Made by a program: the position numbers and the translations under genes | Notes under the pieces: generated by a model | The model's input: the letters and a program-made list of their open reading frames with translations, nothing else | Database searches by the model: none | Told to the model about the DNA's origin: nothing | NCBI GenBank assembly: GCA_024404275.1 | Contig: JAKSQG010000003.1 | Span: forward strand, 1 to 27,116 | Length of the DNA: 27,116 nucleotides | Origin: Clostridia bacterium | Lineage (GTDB): Bacteria > Bacillota > Clostridia > Christensenellales > Aristaeellaceae | Direction: 5' to 3' | In this document: piece by piece, positions 15,856 through 23,465 of the stretch | How positions within the stretch are numbered: position 1 is the first letter of the stretch | Layout: every line of letters starts with the position of its first letter

Positions 15856-17187
15856 ATGAAAGCAACCTTCCATGGCGGCGTTCACCCCGCTCACAGCAGT
15901 AAGCACGCGACCTCCTCGCTGCCTGTACGGGACTTTGTTTCCGATACCGTGCAGCTGGTCATGAACATGAACATCGGCGCGCCTTCTGCTCCCTGTGTCA
16001 AAAAAGGTGATCATGTGCTGATGGGTCAGGTCATCGGCGAACCCGTCGGTCCGCTGGGCGTACCGGTCCATGCCAGCGTCAGCGGCGAAGTGGTCTCTGT
16101 TGAGCCCCTTCCTTATCTCGGCGAAGTGCCGCCCATGTGCGTCACCATCCGCAATGACTTCCAGGACGAGTGGGTCGAGCTGAACCCCCTCGGCAGCGTT
16201 GAAAAGGTCGACCCCGCGCTCATCATTCCCGCCATCAAGGCGGCCGGTATCACCGGTATGGGCGGCGCCTCCTTCCCCACGCATGTAAAGCTCAGCCTGC
16301 GCCCCGATCAGAAGTGCGATTACATCATCGCCAACGGCGCTGAGTGCGAAACCCACCTTACCTGCGACCATCGCCTGATGCTGGAGCACAGCGTCCGCGT
16401 GGTGGATGGTCTGCGTGCCGCCATGCGCGCGCTGAATGTCAAAGAGGGCATCATCGCCATCGAAGACAACAAGCCCGATGCCATCGAGGCCATGACCGCC
16501 GCCGCCAAGGATCGTACCGGCGTGCGCGTGCAGGTGCTCAAAACCAAGTATCCGCAGGGCGGTGAAAAACAGCTGATCGAAGCTGTGACCGGCCGTCAGG
16601 TGCCCTCCGGCGGTCTGCCCATCCAGTGCGGCTGCGTCGTGCTGAATGTTGCCACCTGCGCCGCCATCGCCGACGCCGTCATCGACGGCCGTCCGCTGGT
16701 CACCCGTCTGTGCACCGTGACCGGTCATGTCCGTCAGCCTGCCAACCTGCGCCTGCGCATCGGCACCATCACCAATGACATCATCGGTGAGTGCGGCGGT
16801 TATGAGGACGAACCCGGCAAGATCTTCTTCGGCGGCGCCATGACCGGCCTGTGCCTGCCCAACGACACCATGCCCACCTCCAAGTCCACCGGCGGCATCG
16901 TGGTCTTCAGCAAGGCTGAAGCCCGCAGCATGGAGGAAGGTCCCTGCATCCGCTGCGGCAAGTGCTCCGAAGTGTGCCCCATGGGCCTCAACCCCTACAT
17001 GATCAAGGCTGCCGCTGATGCGGATGATCTTGAAAAAGCCAAGAAGCTGAACGTGATGGACTGCACCGTGTGCGGCAGCTGCTCCTTCATCTGCCCCGCC
17101 CGCCGCTGGCTGACCGCTTCTTTCAAGATTGCCAAGTCCAACATCATGCAGCAGGCTAAAAAAGCAAAGGAGGCCGCGGCCAAATGA
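15856..17187 (+). CDS. rnfC: Rnf complex subunit C (NADH-binding, Fe-S)
   Basis: 443-aa peripheral subunit of the ferredoxin:NAD oxidoreductase that couples electron transfer to sodium or proton translocation. The N-terminus KATFHGGVHPAHSSK and the barrel-sandwich region KGDHVLMGQVIGE precede the NADH/FMN domain with GITGMGGASFPTHVKL. Two 4Fe-4S motifs follow: CIRCGKCSEVCP from about residue 364 and CTVCGSCSFICP from about 403. ATG 15856 with AAGGTGG upstream is preferred over a TTG at 15787, since it matches the family N-terminus. The TGA overlaps the rnfD ATG by 4 bases. Confidence 0.97.
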   Translation: MKATFHGGVHPAHSSKHATSSLPVRDFVSDTVQLVMNMNIGAPSAPCVKKGDHVLMGQVIGEPVGPLGVPVHASVSGEVVSVEPLPYLGEVPPMCVTIRNDFQDEWVELNPLGSVEKVDPALIIPAIKAAGITGMGGASFPTHVKLSLRPDQKCDYIIANGAECETHLTCDHRLMLEHSVRVVDGLRAAMRALNVKEGIIAIEDNKPDAIEAMTAAAKDRTGVRVQVLKTKYPQGGEKQLIEAVTGRQVPSGGLPIQCGCVVLNVATCAAIADAVIDGRPLVTRLCTVTGHVRQPANLRLRIGTITNDIIGECGGYEDEPGKIFFGGAMTGLCLPNDTMPTSKSTGGIVVFSKAEARSMEEGPCIRCGKCSEVCPMGLNPYMIKAAADADDLEKAKKLNVMDCTVCGSCSFICPARRWLTASFKIAKSNIMQQAKKAKEAAAK

Positions 17188-18092
17188 GTCTGATTCTTTC
17201 TACCGCGCCGCATATCCGCACCCCTCACAGCACGCAGCGCCTGATGGGCAATGTGCTCATTTCCCTGCTCCCCTGTGTGGCTGCCGGTATCTACTTCTTC
17301 GGTTGGGCTGCCGCCCTGGTTCTGGCGGTCTCCACCGCCTCCGCCGTGCTGGCTGAGTTCGTGTGGCAGAAGCTCACCCACAAGACTGTTCGCATCAACG
17401 ATCTGTCCGCCGCCGTCACCGGTCTTCTGATCGGTCTGGTGGTCACTCCCAAGGCTCCCTGGTGGATGGTGATGATCGCTTCCTTCTTTGCCATCATCAT
17501 CGTCAAGCAGCTGTTTGGCGGCCTGGGCGACAACTTCCTGAACCCCGCCCTGACAGCCCGCGCCGTGCTGCTGGCCTCCTGGCCTGCCATCATGACGACC
17601 CACGTCACTCCCGTGGATGCTGTGACCAGCGCCACTCCTCTGGCCGGTTATTCCGCCACCACCATGGATCTGCTGCTCGGCAAGGTGCCCGGCGCCATCG
17701 GTGAAACCTGCAAGATCGCTATTCTGATCGGTCTGGCTTACCTGCTCATTACCCGCACCATCCGTTGGGAGATTCCCGTCTTTGTGGTTGGCTCCGCCGC
17801 CGTTATGAGCCTGCTGCTGGGCATGGATGTGCTGACGACTGTGCTGTCCGGCGGTCTGCTGTTCGGTGCCGTCTACATGGCCACCGACTATGTCACCAGC
17901 CCCATGAAGCGTTGGTCCACTCTGGTGTACAGCATCGGCGTCGGTGTGATGATCGTGCTGATCCGCAAATTCGGTGCTTATCCCGAAGGCGTCACCTATG
18001 CCATCATGCTGATGAACATCTGCGCGCCTCTGTTTGACCGCATGTTCCCCGACAGAAAGCTCTATGGCCATAAGAAGGAGGCAAAAGCGTAA
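17184..18092 (+). CDS. rnfD: Rnf complex subunit D (membrane, covalent FMN)
   Basis: 302-aa integral membrane protein with about nine to ten hydrophobic segments. It starts MSLILSTAPHIRTPHSTQRLM and has FGGLGDNFLNPALTARAVLL. DAVTSATPLAGYS matches the Thr-containing site to which FMN is attached through a phosphoester in RnfD/NqrB proteins. ApbE, which performs that attachment from FAD, is not in the window. The stop is TAA, sharing two bases with the start of rnfE (TAATG). Confidence 0.97.
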   Translation: MSLILSTAPHIRTPHSTQRLMGNVLISLLPCVAAGIYFFGWAAALVLAVSTASAVLAEFVWQKLTHKTVRINDLSAAVTGLLIGLVVTPKAPWWMVMIASFFAIIIVKQLFGGLGDNFLNPALTARAVLLASWPAIMTTHVTPVDAVTSATPLAGYSATTMDLLLGKVPGAIGETCKIAILIGLAYLLITRTIRWEIPVFVVGSAAVMSLLLGMDVLTTVLSGGLLFGAVYMATDYVTSPMKRWSTLVYSIGVGVMIVLIRKFGAYPEGVTYAIMLMNICAPLFDRMFPDRKLYGHKKEAKA

Positions 18093-18706
18093 TGGAACAG
18101 AAAAAAAGCCTCGGCCGTATCTTTATGAACGGCATCCTGACCGAGAACCCCACCTTCCGTCTGGTGCTGGGCTGCTGCCCCACCATGGCCGTTACCACCA
18201 GCGCCATCAACGGCGCCGGCATGGGTCTGGCCGCCACCTTCGTTCTGCTGTTCTCCAACATGGTTATTTCCGCCATGCGCAAGGTCATTCCGGATAAGGT
18301 GCGTATTCCCAGCTTCATCGTCATCATCTGCACCTTCGTGACCATCGTGCAGCTGGTGCTGCAGGCCTACGTTCCCTCCCTGTACGATTCCCTGGGCGTG
18401 TTCATTCCCCTGATCGTGGTAAACTGCATCATCCTGGGTCGTGCCGAAGCGTTTGCCAGCAAGAACCCCGTTGTCGATTCCGCCGTGGATGGTCTGGGCA
18501 TGGGCCTTGGTTTCACCCTGTCTCTGACCCTCATCGGCTGCATCCGTGAGCTGATCGGCTCCGGCAGCATCTTCGGCATCGATCTGCTGGGTGCTGCTTA
18601 CCAGCCCATGCTGCTGTGCATCCTGCCCGCCGGCGGCTTCCTCATCTTCGGTCTTCTGCTGGGCATCATCAACTTTGTCGGTTCCCGGCGCAGAAAGGCG
18701 GCTTGA
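18092..18706 (+). CDS. rnfE: Rnf complex subunit E
   Basis: 204-aa membrane subunit with six helices. FMNGILTENPTFRLVLGCCP with TMAVTTSA is the RnfE signature containing the Cys involved in the intramembrane iron site shared with RnfA. SAVDGLGMGLGFTLSLTLIG and IRELIGSGSIFG follow. It directly follows rnfD, where rnfG normally lies. It ends in TGA 6 bases before rnfA. Confidence 0.97.
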   Translation: MEQKKSLGRIFMNGILTENPTFRLVLGCCPTMAVTTSAINGAGMGLAATFVLLFSNMVISAMRKVIPDKVRIPSFIVIICTFVTIVQLVLQAYVPSLYDSLGVFIPLIVVNCIILGRAEAFASKNPVVDSAVDGLGMGLGFTLSLTLIGCIRELIGSGSIFGIDLLGAAYQPMLLCILPAGGFLIFGLLLGIINFVGSRRRKAA

Positions 18707-18712
18707 TAAGAA

Positions 18713-19291
18713 ATGACAATGAATGTATTGCTGTTCCTGGTCAGCTGCGTTCTGACCAACAACTACATCTTCAGCAAGTTCCTGGGCTGCTGCCCCTTCC
18801 TGGGTGTATCCTCCAAGGTCAGCACCGCGGCCAGCATGGGTCTGGCGGTCACCTTCGTTATGACCATCGCCTCCCTGTTTGCCTACATGGTCAACGCCTG
18901 GGTGCTCGTTCCCCTGCATCTGGAGTTCATGCAGACCATCGCTTTCATTCTGGTCATCGCTTCTCTGGTGCAGTTCGTGGAAATGTTCCTCAAAAAGTCC
19001 ATGCCTGCCATCTACAGCGCTCTGGGCATCTACCTGCCCCTGATCACCACCAACTGCGCTGTGCTGGGCGTGGCCACCCTGAACGTCAACAACGCCTACG
19101 GCATGCTGCAGAGCGTGCTGAACGGTACCTTCTCCGCTCTGGGCTTCCTGCTGGCCATCGTGCTGATGGCGGGTGTGCGTGAGCGCCTCGAAACCAGCAA
19201 GATTCCCGAGTGCATGAAGGGTTTCCCCATCAGCCTCATCTCTGCCGGCCTGATGGCAATCGCCTTCCTGGGCTTCAGCGGCATGGTGTAA
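18713..19291 (+). CDS. rnfA: Rnf complex subunit A
   Basis: 192-aa membrane subunit homologous to RnfE and inverted relative to it in the membrane. LTNNYIFSKFLGCCPFLGVS holds the conserved Cys for the intramembrane iron site. LGIYLPLITTNCAVLGVA is the second conserved Cys motif, and MAGVRERLE lies near the end. The start MTMNVLLF at 18713 is used; ATG 18719 is a close alternative. The stop is TAA. Confidence 0.96.
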   Translation: MTMNVLLFLVSCVLTNNYIFSKFLGCCPFLGVSSKVSTAASMGLAVTFVMTIASLFAYMVNAWVLVPLHLEFMQTIAFILVIASLVQFVEMFLKKSMPAIYSALGIYLPLITTNCAVLGVATLNVNNAYGMLQSVLNGTFSALGFLLAIVLMAGVRERLETSKIPECMKGFPISLISAGLMAIAFLGFSGMV

Positions 19292-19303
19292 GGAGGAAAG
19301 CCA

Positions 19304-20122
19304 ATGTCTACCATTCTTTTCGCTGTAATCATGCTTGGCGCCATCGGCGTCATCTTCGGCCTGGTGCTGACTTTTGCCAGCAAAAAGTTCCACGTGGATG
19401 TGGATGAGCGTGTTGAAAAGGTTCGTGCCTGCGTGGCCGGCGCCAACTGCGGCGCCTGCGGCTTCCCCGGCTGCGATGGCTTTGCCGCCGCTGTTGTGGA
19501 AGGTAAGGCTCCTGTGAACGGCTGCAAGCCCGCCGGCGCCGACGGTGCCGCCAAGATTGCCGCCATCATGGGTCAGGAAGTCTCCGATGAAGAGCGTATG
19601 GTTGCCCGCGTGCTCTGCCAGGGCATGAAGGGTGTGGCCAAGGAGCGCTACGTCTACGACGGCTACAAGAGCTGCGCCACCGCTGCCGGTATCGCCGGCG
19701 GCCCCAAGGATTGCCGCTTTGCCTGTATCGGTCTGGGCGATTGTATGGATCACTGTGCCTTCGGTGCGATCAGCATGAAGGACGGCATCGCCTCCATTGA
19801 TGAGGACAAGTGCGCTGCCTGCGGCGCCTGCGTTGAGCATTGCCCCCGCGGTGCCATCAAGCTGCTGCCCATCAGCCAGAGCGTCATCGTTCGCTGCCGC
19901 AACAGCGACATCGCCCGTGTCGCCCGTGCCGTTTGCTCCGATGCCTGCATCGGCTGCAAGCGCTGCATGAAGGAATGCCAGTACGAGGCCATCACCGTTG
20001 AAAACGGCTTTGCCCGCATCGACCCCGCCAAGTGCACCCGCTGCGGCGCCTGCGCGGCCGTTTGCCCCTGCAACGCCATCACCAACGCCAACCCCGTTCC
20101 CGTTGAGCCTGTCATGCAGTGA
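19304..20122 (+). CDS. rnfB: Rnf complex subunit B (multi Fe-S electron entry subunit)
   Basis: 272-aa subunit with one N-terminal membrane helix (residues about 3-25), which accepts electrons from reduced ferredoxin. The first cluster domain is NCGACGFPGCDGFAAAVVEG with a further Cys in VNGCKPAG. The C-terminal part holds ferredoxin-type motifs CAACGACVEHCP, CIGCKRCMKECQ and CTRCGACAAVCP, plus CIGLGDCMDHC, so several 4Fe-4S clusters are expected. AAGGAGGAAAG precedes the ATG. It ends in TGA and is followed by a strong terminator. Confidence 0.97.
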   Translation: MSTILFAVIMLGAIGVIFGLVLTFASKKFHVDVDERVEKVRACVAGANCGACGFPGCDGFAAAVVEGKAPVNGCKPAGADGAAKIAAIMGQEVSDEERMVARVLCQGMKGVAKERYVYDGYKSCATAAGIAGGPKDCRFACIGLGDCMDHCAFGAISMKDGIASIDEDKCAACGACVEHCPRGAIKLLPISQSVIVRCRNSDIARVARAVCSDACIGCKRCMKECQYEAITVENGFARIDPAKCTRCGACAAVCPCNAITNANPVPVEPVMQ

Positions 20123-20141
20123 TCCGGGAATCCGTCATAAC

Positions 20142-20171
20142 AAAAGCCGTCCGCATCCGCGGACGGCTTTT
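20142..20171 (+). terminator. Intrinsic terminator after rnfB
   Basis: AAAAGCCGTCCGC (20142-20154) and GCGGACGGCTTTT (20159-20171) form a perfect 13-base stem with a 4-base loop ending in a T-run. It is symmetric enough to work in both directions. Confidence 0.92.
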
Positions 20172-20191
20172 GTGCGTACACGTGAGATTCG

Positions 20192-20253
20192 TTGGGAACC
20201 ACCCTTTTTGAAGCCAAAAAGGCCGGTTCCCAAGCCCTCCGCTAAAAAGCAGT
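20192..20253. repeat. Intergenic palindromic element, copy 2
   Basis: The outer arms TTGGGAACC (20192-20200) and GGTTCCCAA (20225-20233) are perfect complements. The inner arms CCTTTTTG and CAAAAAGG (20203-20222) close on a 4-base loop. The tail CCCTCC...AAAAAGCA matches the tail after the element at 1379-1423. The outer arms differ from copy 1 at several paired positions yet stay complementary. It lies between two convergent operons. Confidence 0.7.
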
Positions 20254-20306
20254 ATTGGAGAAGTACTAATATTTGAAAACTCTGCAAAAACACCACCAAA
20301 CAATAA

Positions 20307-20349
20307 AGAGGGAAGCCAAGCGACTATTCAGAACACTTGGCTTCCCTCT
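20307..20349 (-). terminator. Terminator-like hairpin after the MBL hydrolase operon
   Basis: AGAGGGAAGCCAAG (20307-20320) and CTTGGCTTCCCTCT (20336-20349) form a perfect 14-base stem with a 15-base loop. On the minus strand it lies 15 bases after the hydrolase stop and is followed by TTTATTGTTT. Together with 20142-20171 it separates the convergent rnf and hydrolase operons. Confidence 0.75.
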
Positions 20350-20364
20350 AAATATTACTGTATG

Positions 20365-21006
20365 TTAGTCCTTATCCGCTAGAACCGCCACACGCGGCTG
20401 CTGGGACAGGTCTCCTGCCGTCACACGCAGCAGCGGCATCGGCATGCACACTGCGTTCATCGCCTTCAAAAAACCCTCCAGAGGGGCAATGGGCCAGCCG
20501 GCATTGACATCGGTGCGGTAATGCATCGGAATGACCATGCGCGGCTTCAACACATCGATCATCTGCTTTGCGCTCTCTGCGTCAATGGTGAAGAAACCGC
20601 CGACAGGAATGAGCGCGATATCGATCTTGCCAAGCTTCTTCAGCAGTTCCTCATCCCAGGCACCGATATCGCCAAAGTGCGCCACACGCAGTCCTTCCGC
20701 TTCGATAATATAGATCACATTGGGACCGCGTTTCGCGCCGCCGCAATCGTCATGAAAGCAGGGAATGCCCGTGATCTTTACACCCTCCGCCGGTGCAAAA
20801 CTGCCGGCGGCATCCACGATCTGCGCGCTGCCGCTCACCTTTTTGGTATAACTGTGATCGCCATGACCATGGCTGACGGTCACCGCGTCGCATTCCACTT
20901 CCCGCATCCCATAGCCCACATGGTCGTCATAAGGGTCGGTCAGGATGCGAAAGCCTTCCGCCGTTTCAATCAAAAACTCGCTGTGTCCATGATGTGTGAT
21001 CAGCAT
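20365..21006 (-). CDS. MBL-fold metal-dependent hydrolase (UlaG/YtkL-like)
   Basis: 213-aa protein of the small metallo-beta-lactamase-fold group. TVSHGHGDHSYTKK is the HxHxDH metal-binding motif, GIPCFHDDCGG a second His region, LRVAHFGDIGAWDE a central Asp, and MVIPMHYRTD the last His. Substrate is unknown; relatives are annotated as YtkL or UlaG-like hydrolases. The start overlaps the upstream gene by 7 bases, and it is the last gene of a three-gene operon. The stop is TAA. Confidence 0.92.
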   Translation of the reverse strand: MLITHHGHSEFLIETAEGFRILTDPYDDHVGYGMREVECDAVTVSHGHGDHSYTKKVSGSAQIVDAAGSFAPAEGVKITGIPCFHDDCGGAKRGPNVIYIIEAEGLRVAHFGDIGAWDEELLKKLGKIDIALIPVGGFFTIDAESAKQMIDVLKPRMVIPMHYRTDVNAGWPIAPLEGFLKAMNAVCMPMPLLRVTAGDLSQQPRVAVLADKD

Positions 21007-21491
21007 TTTTTCTTCTCCTCCAGATACATAATCATCAGACGTGCAGCACCGATGGAAAGCGGTTCATGCCTTCTCAGCTTTTCGGCGCACATCACATTCA
21101 GTTCCTCCGTCAGCAGGTCTGCCCTGCCCTCCTCTATCCGCAGCAAGGTGCGGCGAAGCATTTCCCCGTCATGTCCCCCATGCAGCATGATCATGCGGCA
21201 CAGGGACAGCATGGCCGCATTCTTTTCCGTCATTGGCGGCATCGGCAGGTCGGGCAGCCGATCCTCCAGAGCAGCCTCCGCCTCGTCATTCAAATCCAGC
21301 AGCCACAATGCTCCATCTTGCTCCACGATGAAGCCTGCCTCGCTCAAGCGCAGGCTTTTCTCCTCCGTATCCCGATGGCGTGCCGGATAATCGGTTACAA
21401 AAAGCGCGCGCATACTCCGATCAGGGCGCACAAAGCACCCCTCTGTCAGAATTGCACGCGCCTTCAGACGCAGCTCTTCCACCGCACTCAT
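21000..21491 (-). CDS. Conserved-looking protein of unknown function, 163 aa
   Basis: I do not recognise this protein. It is charged and mostly helical in appearance, with no signal peptide or membrane helix. Notable segments are LPMPPMTEKNAAMLSLCRMI in the middle and RMIMLHGGHDGEMLRRTLLR. The frame overlaps both neighbours (4 bases with the DUF1934 gene, 7 with the hydrolase), codon use is like its neighbours, and it ends in TGA, so it is a real gene. Co-translation with a DUF1934 protein and an MBL hydrolase suggests a shared but unknown task. Confidence 0.8.
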   Translation of the reverse strand: MSAVEELRLKARAILTEGCFVRPDRSMRALFVTDYPARHRDTEEKSLRLSEAGFIVEQDGALWLLDLNDEAEAALEDRLPDLPMPPMTEKNAAMLSLCRMIMLHGGHDGEMLRRTLLRIEEGRADLLTEELNVMCAEKLRRHEPLSIGAARLMIMYLEEKKKC

Positions 21492-21928
21492 GAGCGACGG
21501 CTCGCCGCGAAACGAATCCGCATCTCCCGCATGGAAGAATACTGGCCCTGAATATCCAACTGATATTGAAGCAGTACTTCTCCGCGGTCATCGTCCACAT
21601 GATACTTCACCTGAGTTGGAAAAACGCCCATTTCCAGCGCGCCGAAGGGCGTATGATAGCTGCCCTCAAAACGGCTGCCCTTGGAAAAGATCATGCTTGT
21701 GTTATATTCACCGTCACGGTTCATGGTCACCACACCATTATGCATGGTAAAAACCACTTCATGGCTGGCCTCACCGTCCGGCTGTGCTTCGGTATAGCGC
21801 AGGCTCCAGGAGTCATCGGCGCCGGAAAGCTCCCCGGTGGTCACCAGACGCATTTCATCATTCGCCTCGTCCTCTCCGGCCTCCTGCACCAGGCCCGTTA
21901 CGCTCAAAAGCACCTTTTTCTTGTGCAT
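21488..21928 (-). CDS. DUF1934 domain protein (YwiB-like)
   Basis: 146-aa protein matching the DUF1934/YwiB family of small calycin-like beta barrels. KKKVLLSVTGLVQ opens the barrel, WSLRYTEAQPDGEASHEVVF and NGVVTMNRDGEYNTSMIF are typical strands, and SYHTPFGALEMGVFP and LQYQLDIQGQ are late motifs. Function is unknown. AAAGGAGG sits 8 bases before the ATG at 21928, and a good promoter lies upstream. It is the first gene of its operon. Confidence 0.9.
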   Translation of the reverse strand: MHKKKVLLSVTGLVQEAGEDEANDEMRLVTTGELSGADDSWSLRYTEAQPDGEASHEVVFTMHNGVVTMNRDGEYNTSMIFSKGSRFEGSYHTPFGALEMGVFPTQVKYHVDDDRGEVLLQYQLDIQGQYSSMREMRIRFAASRRS

Positions 21929-21958
21929 GCTTCCGCCTCCTTTCCTCCGTGTACTGAT

Positions 21959-21987
21959 ATTATATCATATTCTCCGCCGAGTAACAA
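21959..21987 (-). promoter_or_regulatory. Promoter of the DUF1934 operon
   Basis: On the minus strand TTGTTA (21987-21982) and TATAAT (21964-21959) are 17 bases apart. The -35 begins 11 bases beyond the end of the upstream MATE gene, so this operon is transcribed independently of it. Confidence 0.8.
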
Positions 21988-21997
21988 GAACCCCGCA

Positions 21998-23353
21998 TCA
22001 GATGTTGTTGAGCCGCTTCAGAACCCGGCGATAGAAGATGGTACTGAAGATGGCGCTGACCACTGCGGCGATGGGGAAAGCCCACCAGACCGCCTCCACG
22101 TGGCCGGTCAGGGACAACAGATACGCCGCAGGCAGCAGTACCACCAACTGACGCATGATGGAAGTGATCATGCTGTAAATGGGCTTGCCAAGCGCCTGAC
22201 AGACAGAGCCGCTCACAATGCAGAAGCCTGCCACGGGGAAGTGAACACCGATGACGCGCAGTGCCGTACGGCCGACTGCCAGCATTTCCTCGGAGGGGCT
22301 GAACAGCCCCAGCAGCACATCGGGAATCAACTCAAACAGCAGCGTACCAACCGACATAATGGAGATGGCGATCAGGATGCACAGGCGCGCCGCACGGCGC
22401 ACACGCTCCTTTTTACGGGCTCCGAAATTATAGGAAACGATAGGTACCAGCGCGTTGTTCATGCCGAAGATGGGCATAAAGATGATGCTTTGGATCTTAT
22501 AATAGGCGCCGAACACCGCCGTAGCCGCCTCGGTAAAGCCGATCAGAATGCTGTTGAGCACAAAATTGAGGAAAGAACCGATGCCCTGCATGATGATGGA
22601 GGGCAGGCCGATGCGGTAGATCTCCTTCACCGCAGGAGCGTAAGGACGGATCGCCTTGAAGGAGAAATTGATCTCCTTGTTCTTCTTGAGGTTCAGCACG
22701 ATGCCGACAATTGTAGCCAAAATCTGTCCGCACACAGTCGCCACTGCCGCACCCATCACCTCCAGGCGCGGGAAGCCCAGCAGACCGAAGATCAGGATGG
22801 GGTCAAAAGCCATGTTGAATACCGCGCCCGTGATCTGCGGGATCATGGCAAGGTCGGTGCGTCCGGTGGACTGCAGCAGTCTTTCACTGCACATCTGGGC
22901 AAACAGCGGATAGCAGCATCCGATGCAGATGGTCAGATAAGCCGTTCCGTAATCCAGAATGGCGCTGTTATCGGTCAGAAAGCCGTAGAACGGCTTCACC
23001 ATGGTAAAGCCCAGCAGGCTGAACACGATCATGCTGCACAGATACAAAAAGATGCCTGTACCGGCGGTGCGGTTGACGTTCTCGTAATCCTTCTGTCCCA
23101 GACTGCGGGACAGCAGTGCGTTCATACCCACGCCGGTACCGGTGCCTACCGCAATGCACAGCGATTGGAAAGGGAAAGCCAGGCTGACAGCGTTCATGGC
23201 ATCCTGACTGAGGCGGGCGACAAAAATGCTGTCCACAATGTTATAAAGCGCCTGAAAAAGCATCGATGCCATCATCGGGGCACTCATCACAAGGATCAGC
23301 TTGCCGATGCTCATGGTGCCCATTTTGTTTTCCTTAAGTGTGTTTTGCTGCAT
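21998..23353 (-). CDS. MATE family efflux transporter, second copy
   Basis: 451-aa polytopic transporter with about 12 membrane segments. MGTMSIGKLILVMSAPMMAS and LFQALYNIVDSIFVARLSQD are the N-terminal MATE signatures. RIGLPSIIMQGIGSFLNFVLN begins the second half and YKIQSIIFMPIFGMNNALVP continues it. ATG 23353 is preferred over 23374 because GAAGGAG lies 10 bases upstream of it. Unlike the first MATE gene this one has no in-frame TAG and ends in TGA. It belongs to a different MATE subgroup, so the two are not recent duplicates. Confidence 0.94.
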   Translation of the reverse strand: MQQNTLKENKMGTMSIGKLILVMSAPMMASMLFQALYNIVDSIFVARLSQDAMNAVSLAFPFQSLCIAVGTGTGVGMNALLSRSLGQKDYENVNRTAGTGIFLYLCSMIVFSLLGFTMVKPFYGFLTDNSAILDYGTAYLTICIGCCYPLFAQMCSERLLQSTGRTDLAMIPQITGAVFNMAFDPILIFGLLGFPRLEVMGAAVATVCGQILATIVGIVLNLKKNKEINFSFKAIRPYAPAVKEIYRIGLPSIIMQGIGSFLNFVLNSILIGFTEAATAVFGAYYKIQSIIFMPIFGMNNALVPIVSYNFGARKKERVRRAARLCILIAISIMSVGTLLFELIPDVLLGLFSPSEEMLAVGRTALRVIGVHFPVAGFCIVSGSVCQALGKPIYSMITSIMRQLVVLLPAAYLLSLTGHVEAVWWAFPIAAVVSAIFSTIFYRRVLKRLNNI

Positions 23354-23385
23354 CAAAAGTGTTCTCCTTCGCAAAGTCGGGGTCT

Positions 23386-23414
23386 ATTCTATCACAGACA
23401 GGGAAATTGAACAA
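23386..23414 (-). promoter_or_regulatory. Promoter of the second MATE gene
   Basis: On the minus strand TTGTTC (23414-23409) and TAGAAT (23391-23386) are 17 bases apart, 32 bases before the chosen ATG at 23353. Confidence 0.75.
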
Positions 23415-23423
23415 TACTTATTG

Positions 23424-23452
23424 AAAAAACCGCCGTATGTACGGCGGTTTTT
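23424..23452 (-). terminator. Bidirectional terminator after the J-protein gene
   Basis: A run of A, CCGCCGT, a 4-base loop, ACGGCGG and a run of T form a compact symmetric hairpin 14 bases after the J-protein stop. It should end the hsp70 operon transcript on the minus strand. Confidence 0.9.
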
Positions 23453-23465
23453 ATGTTGTATTTTG

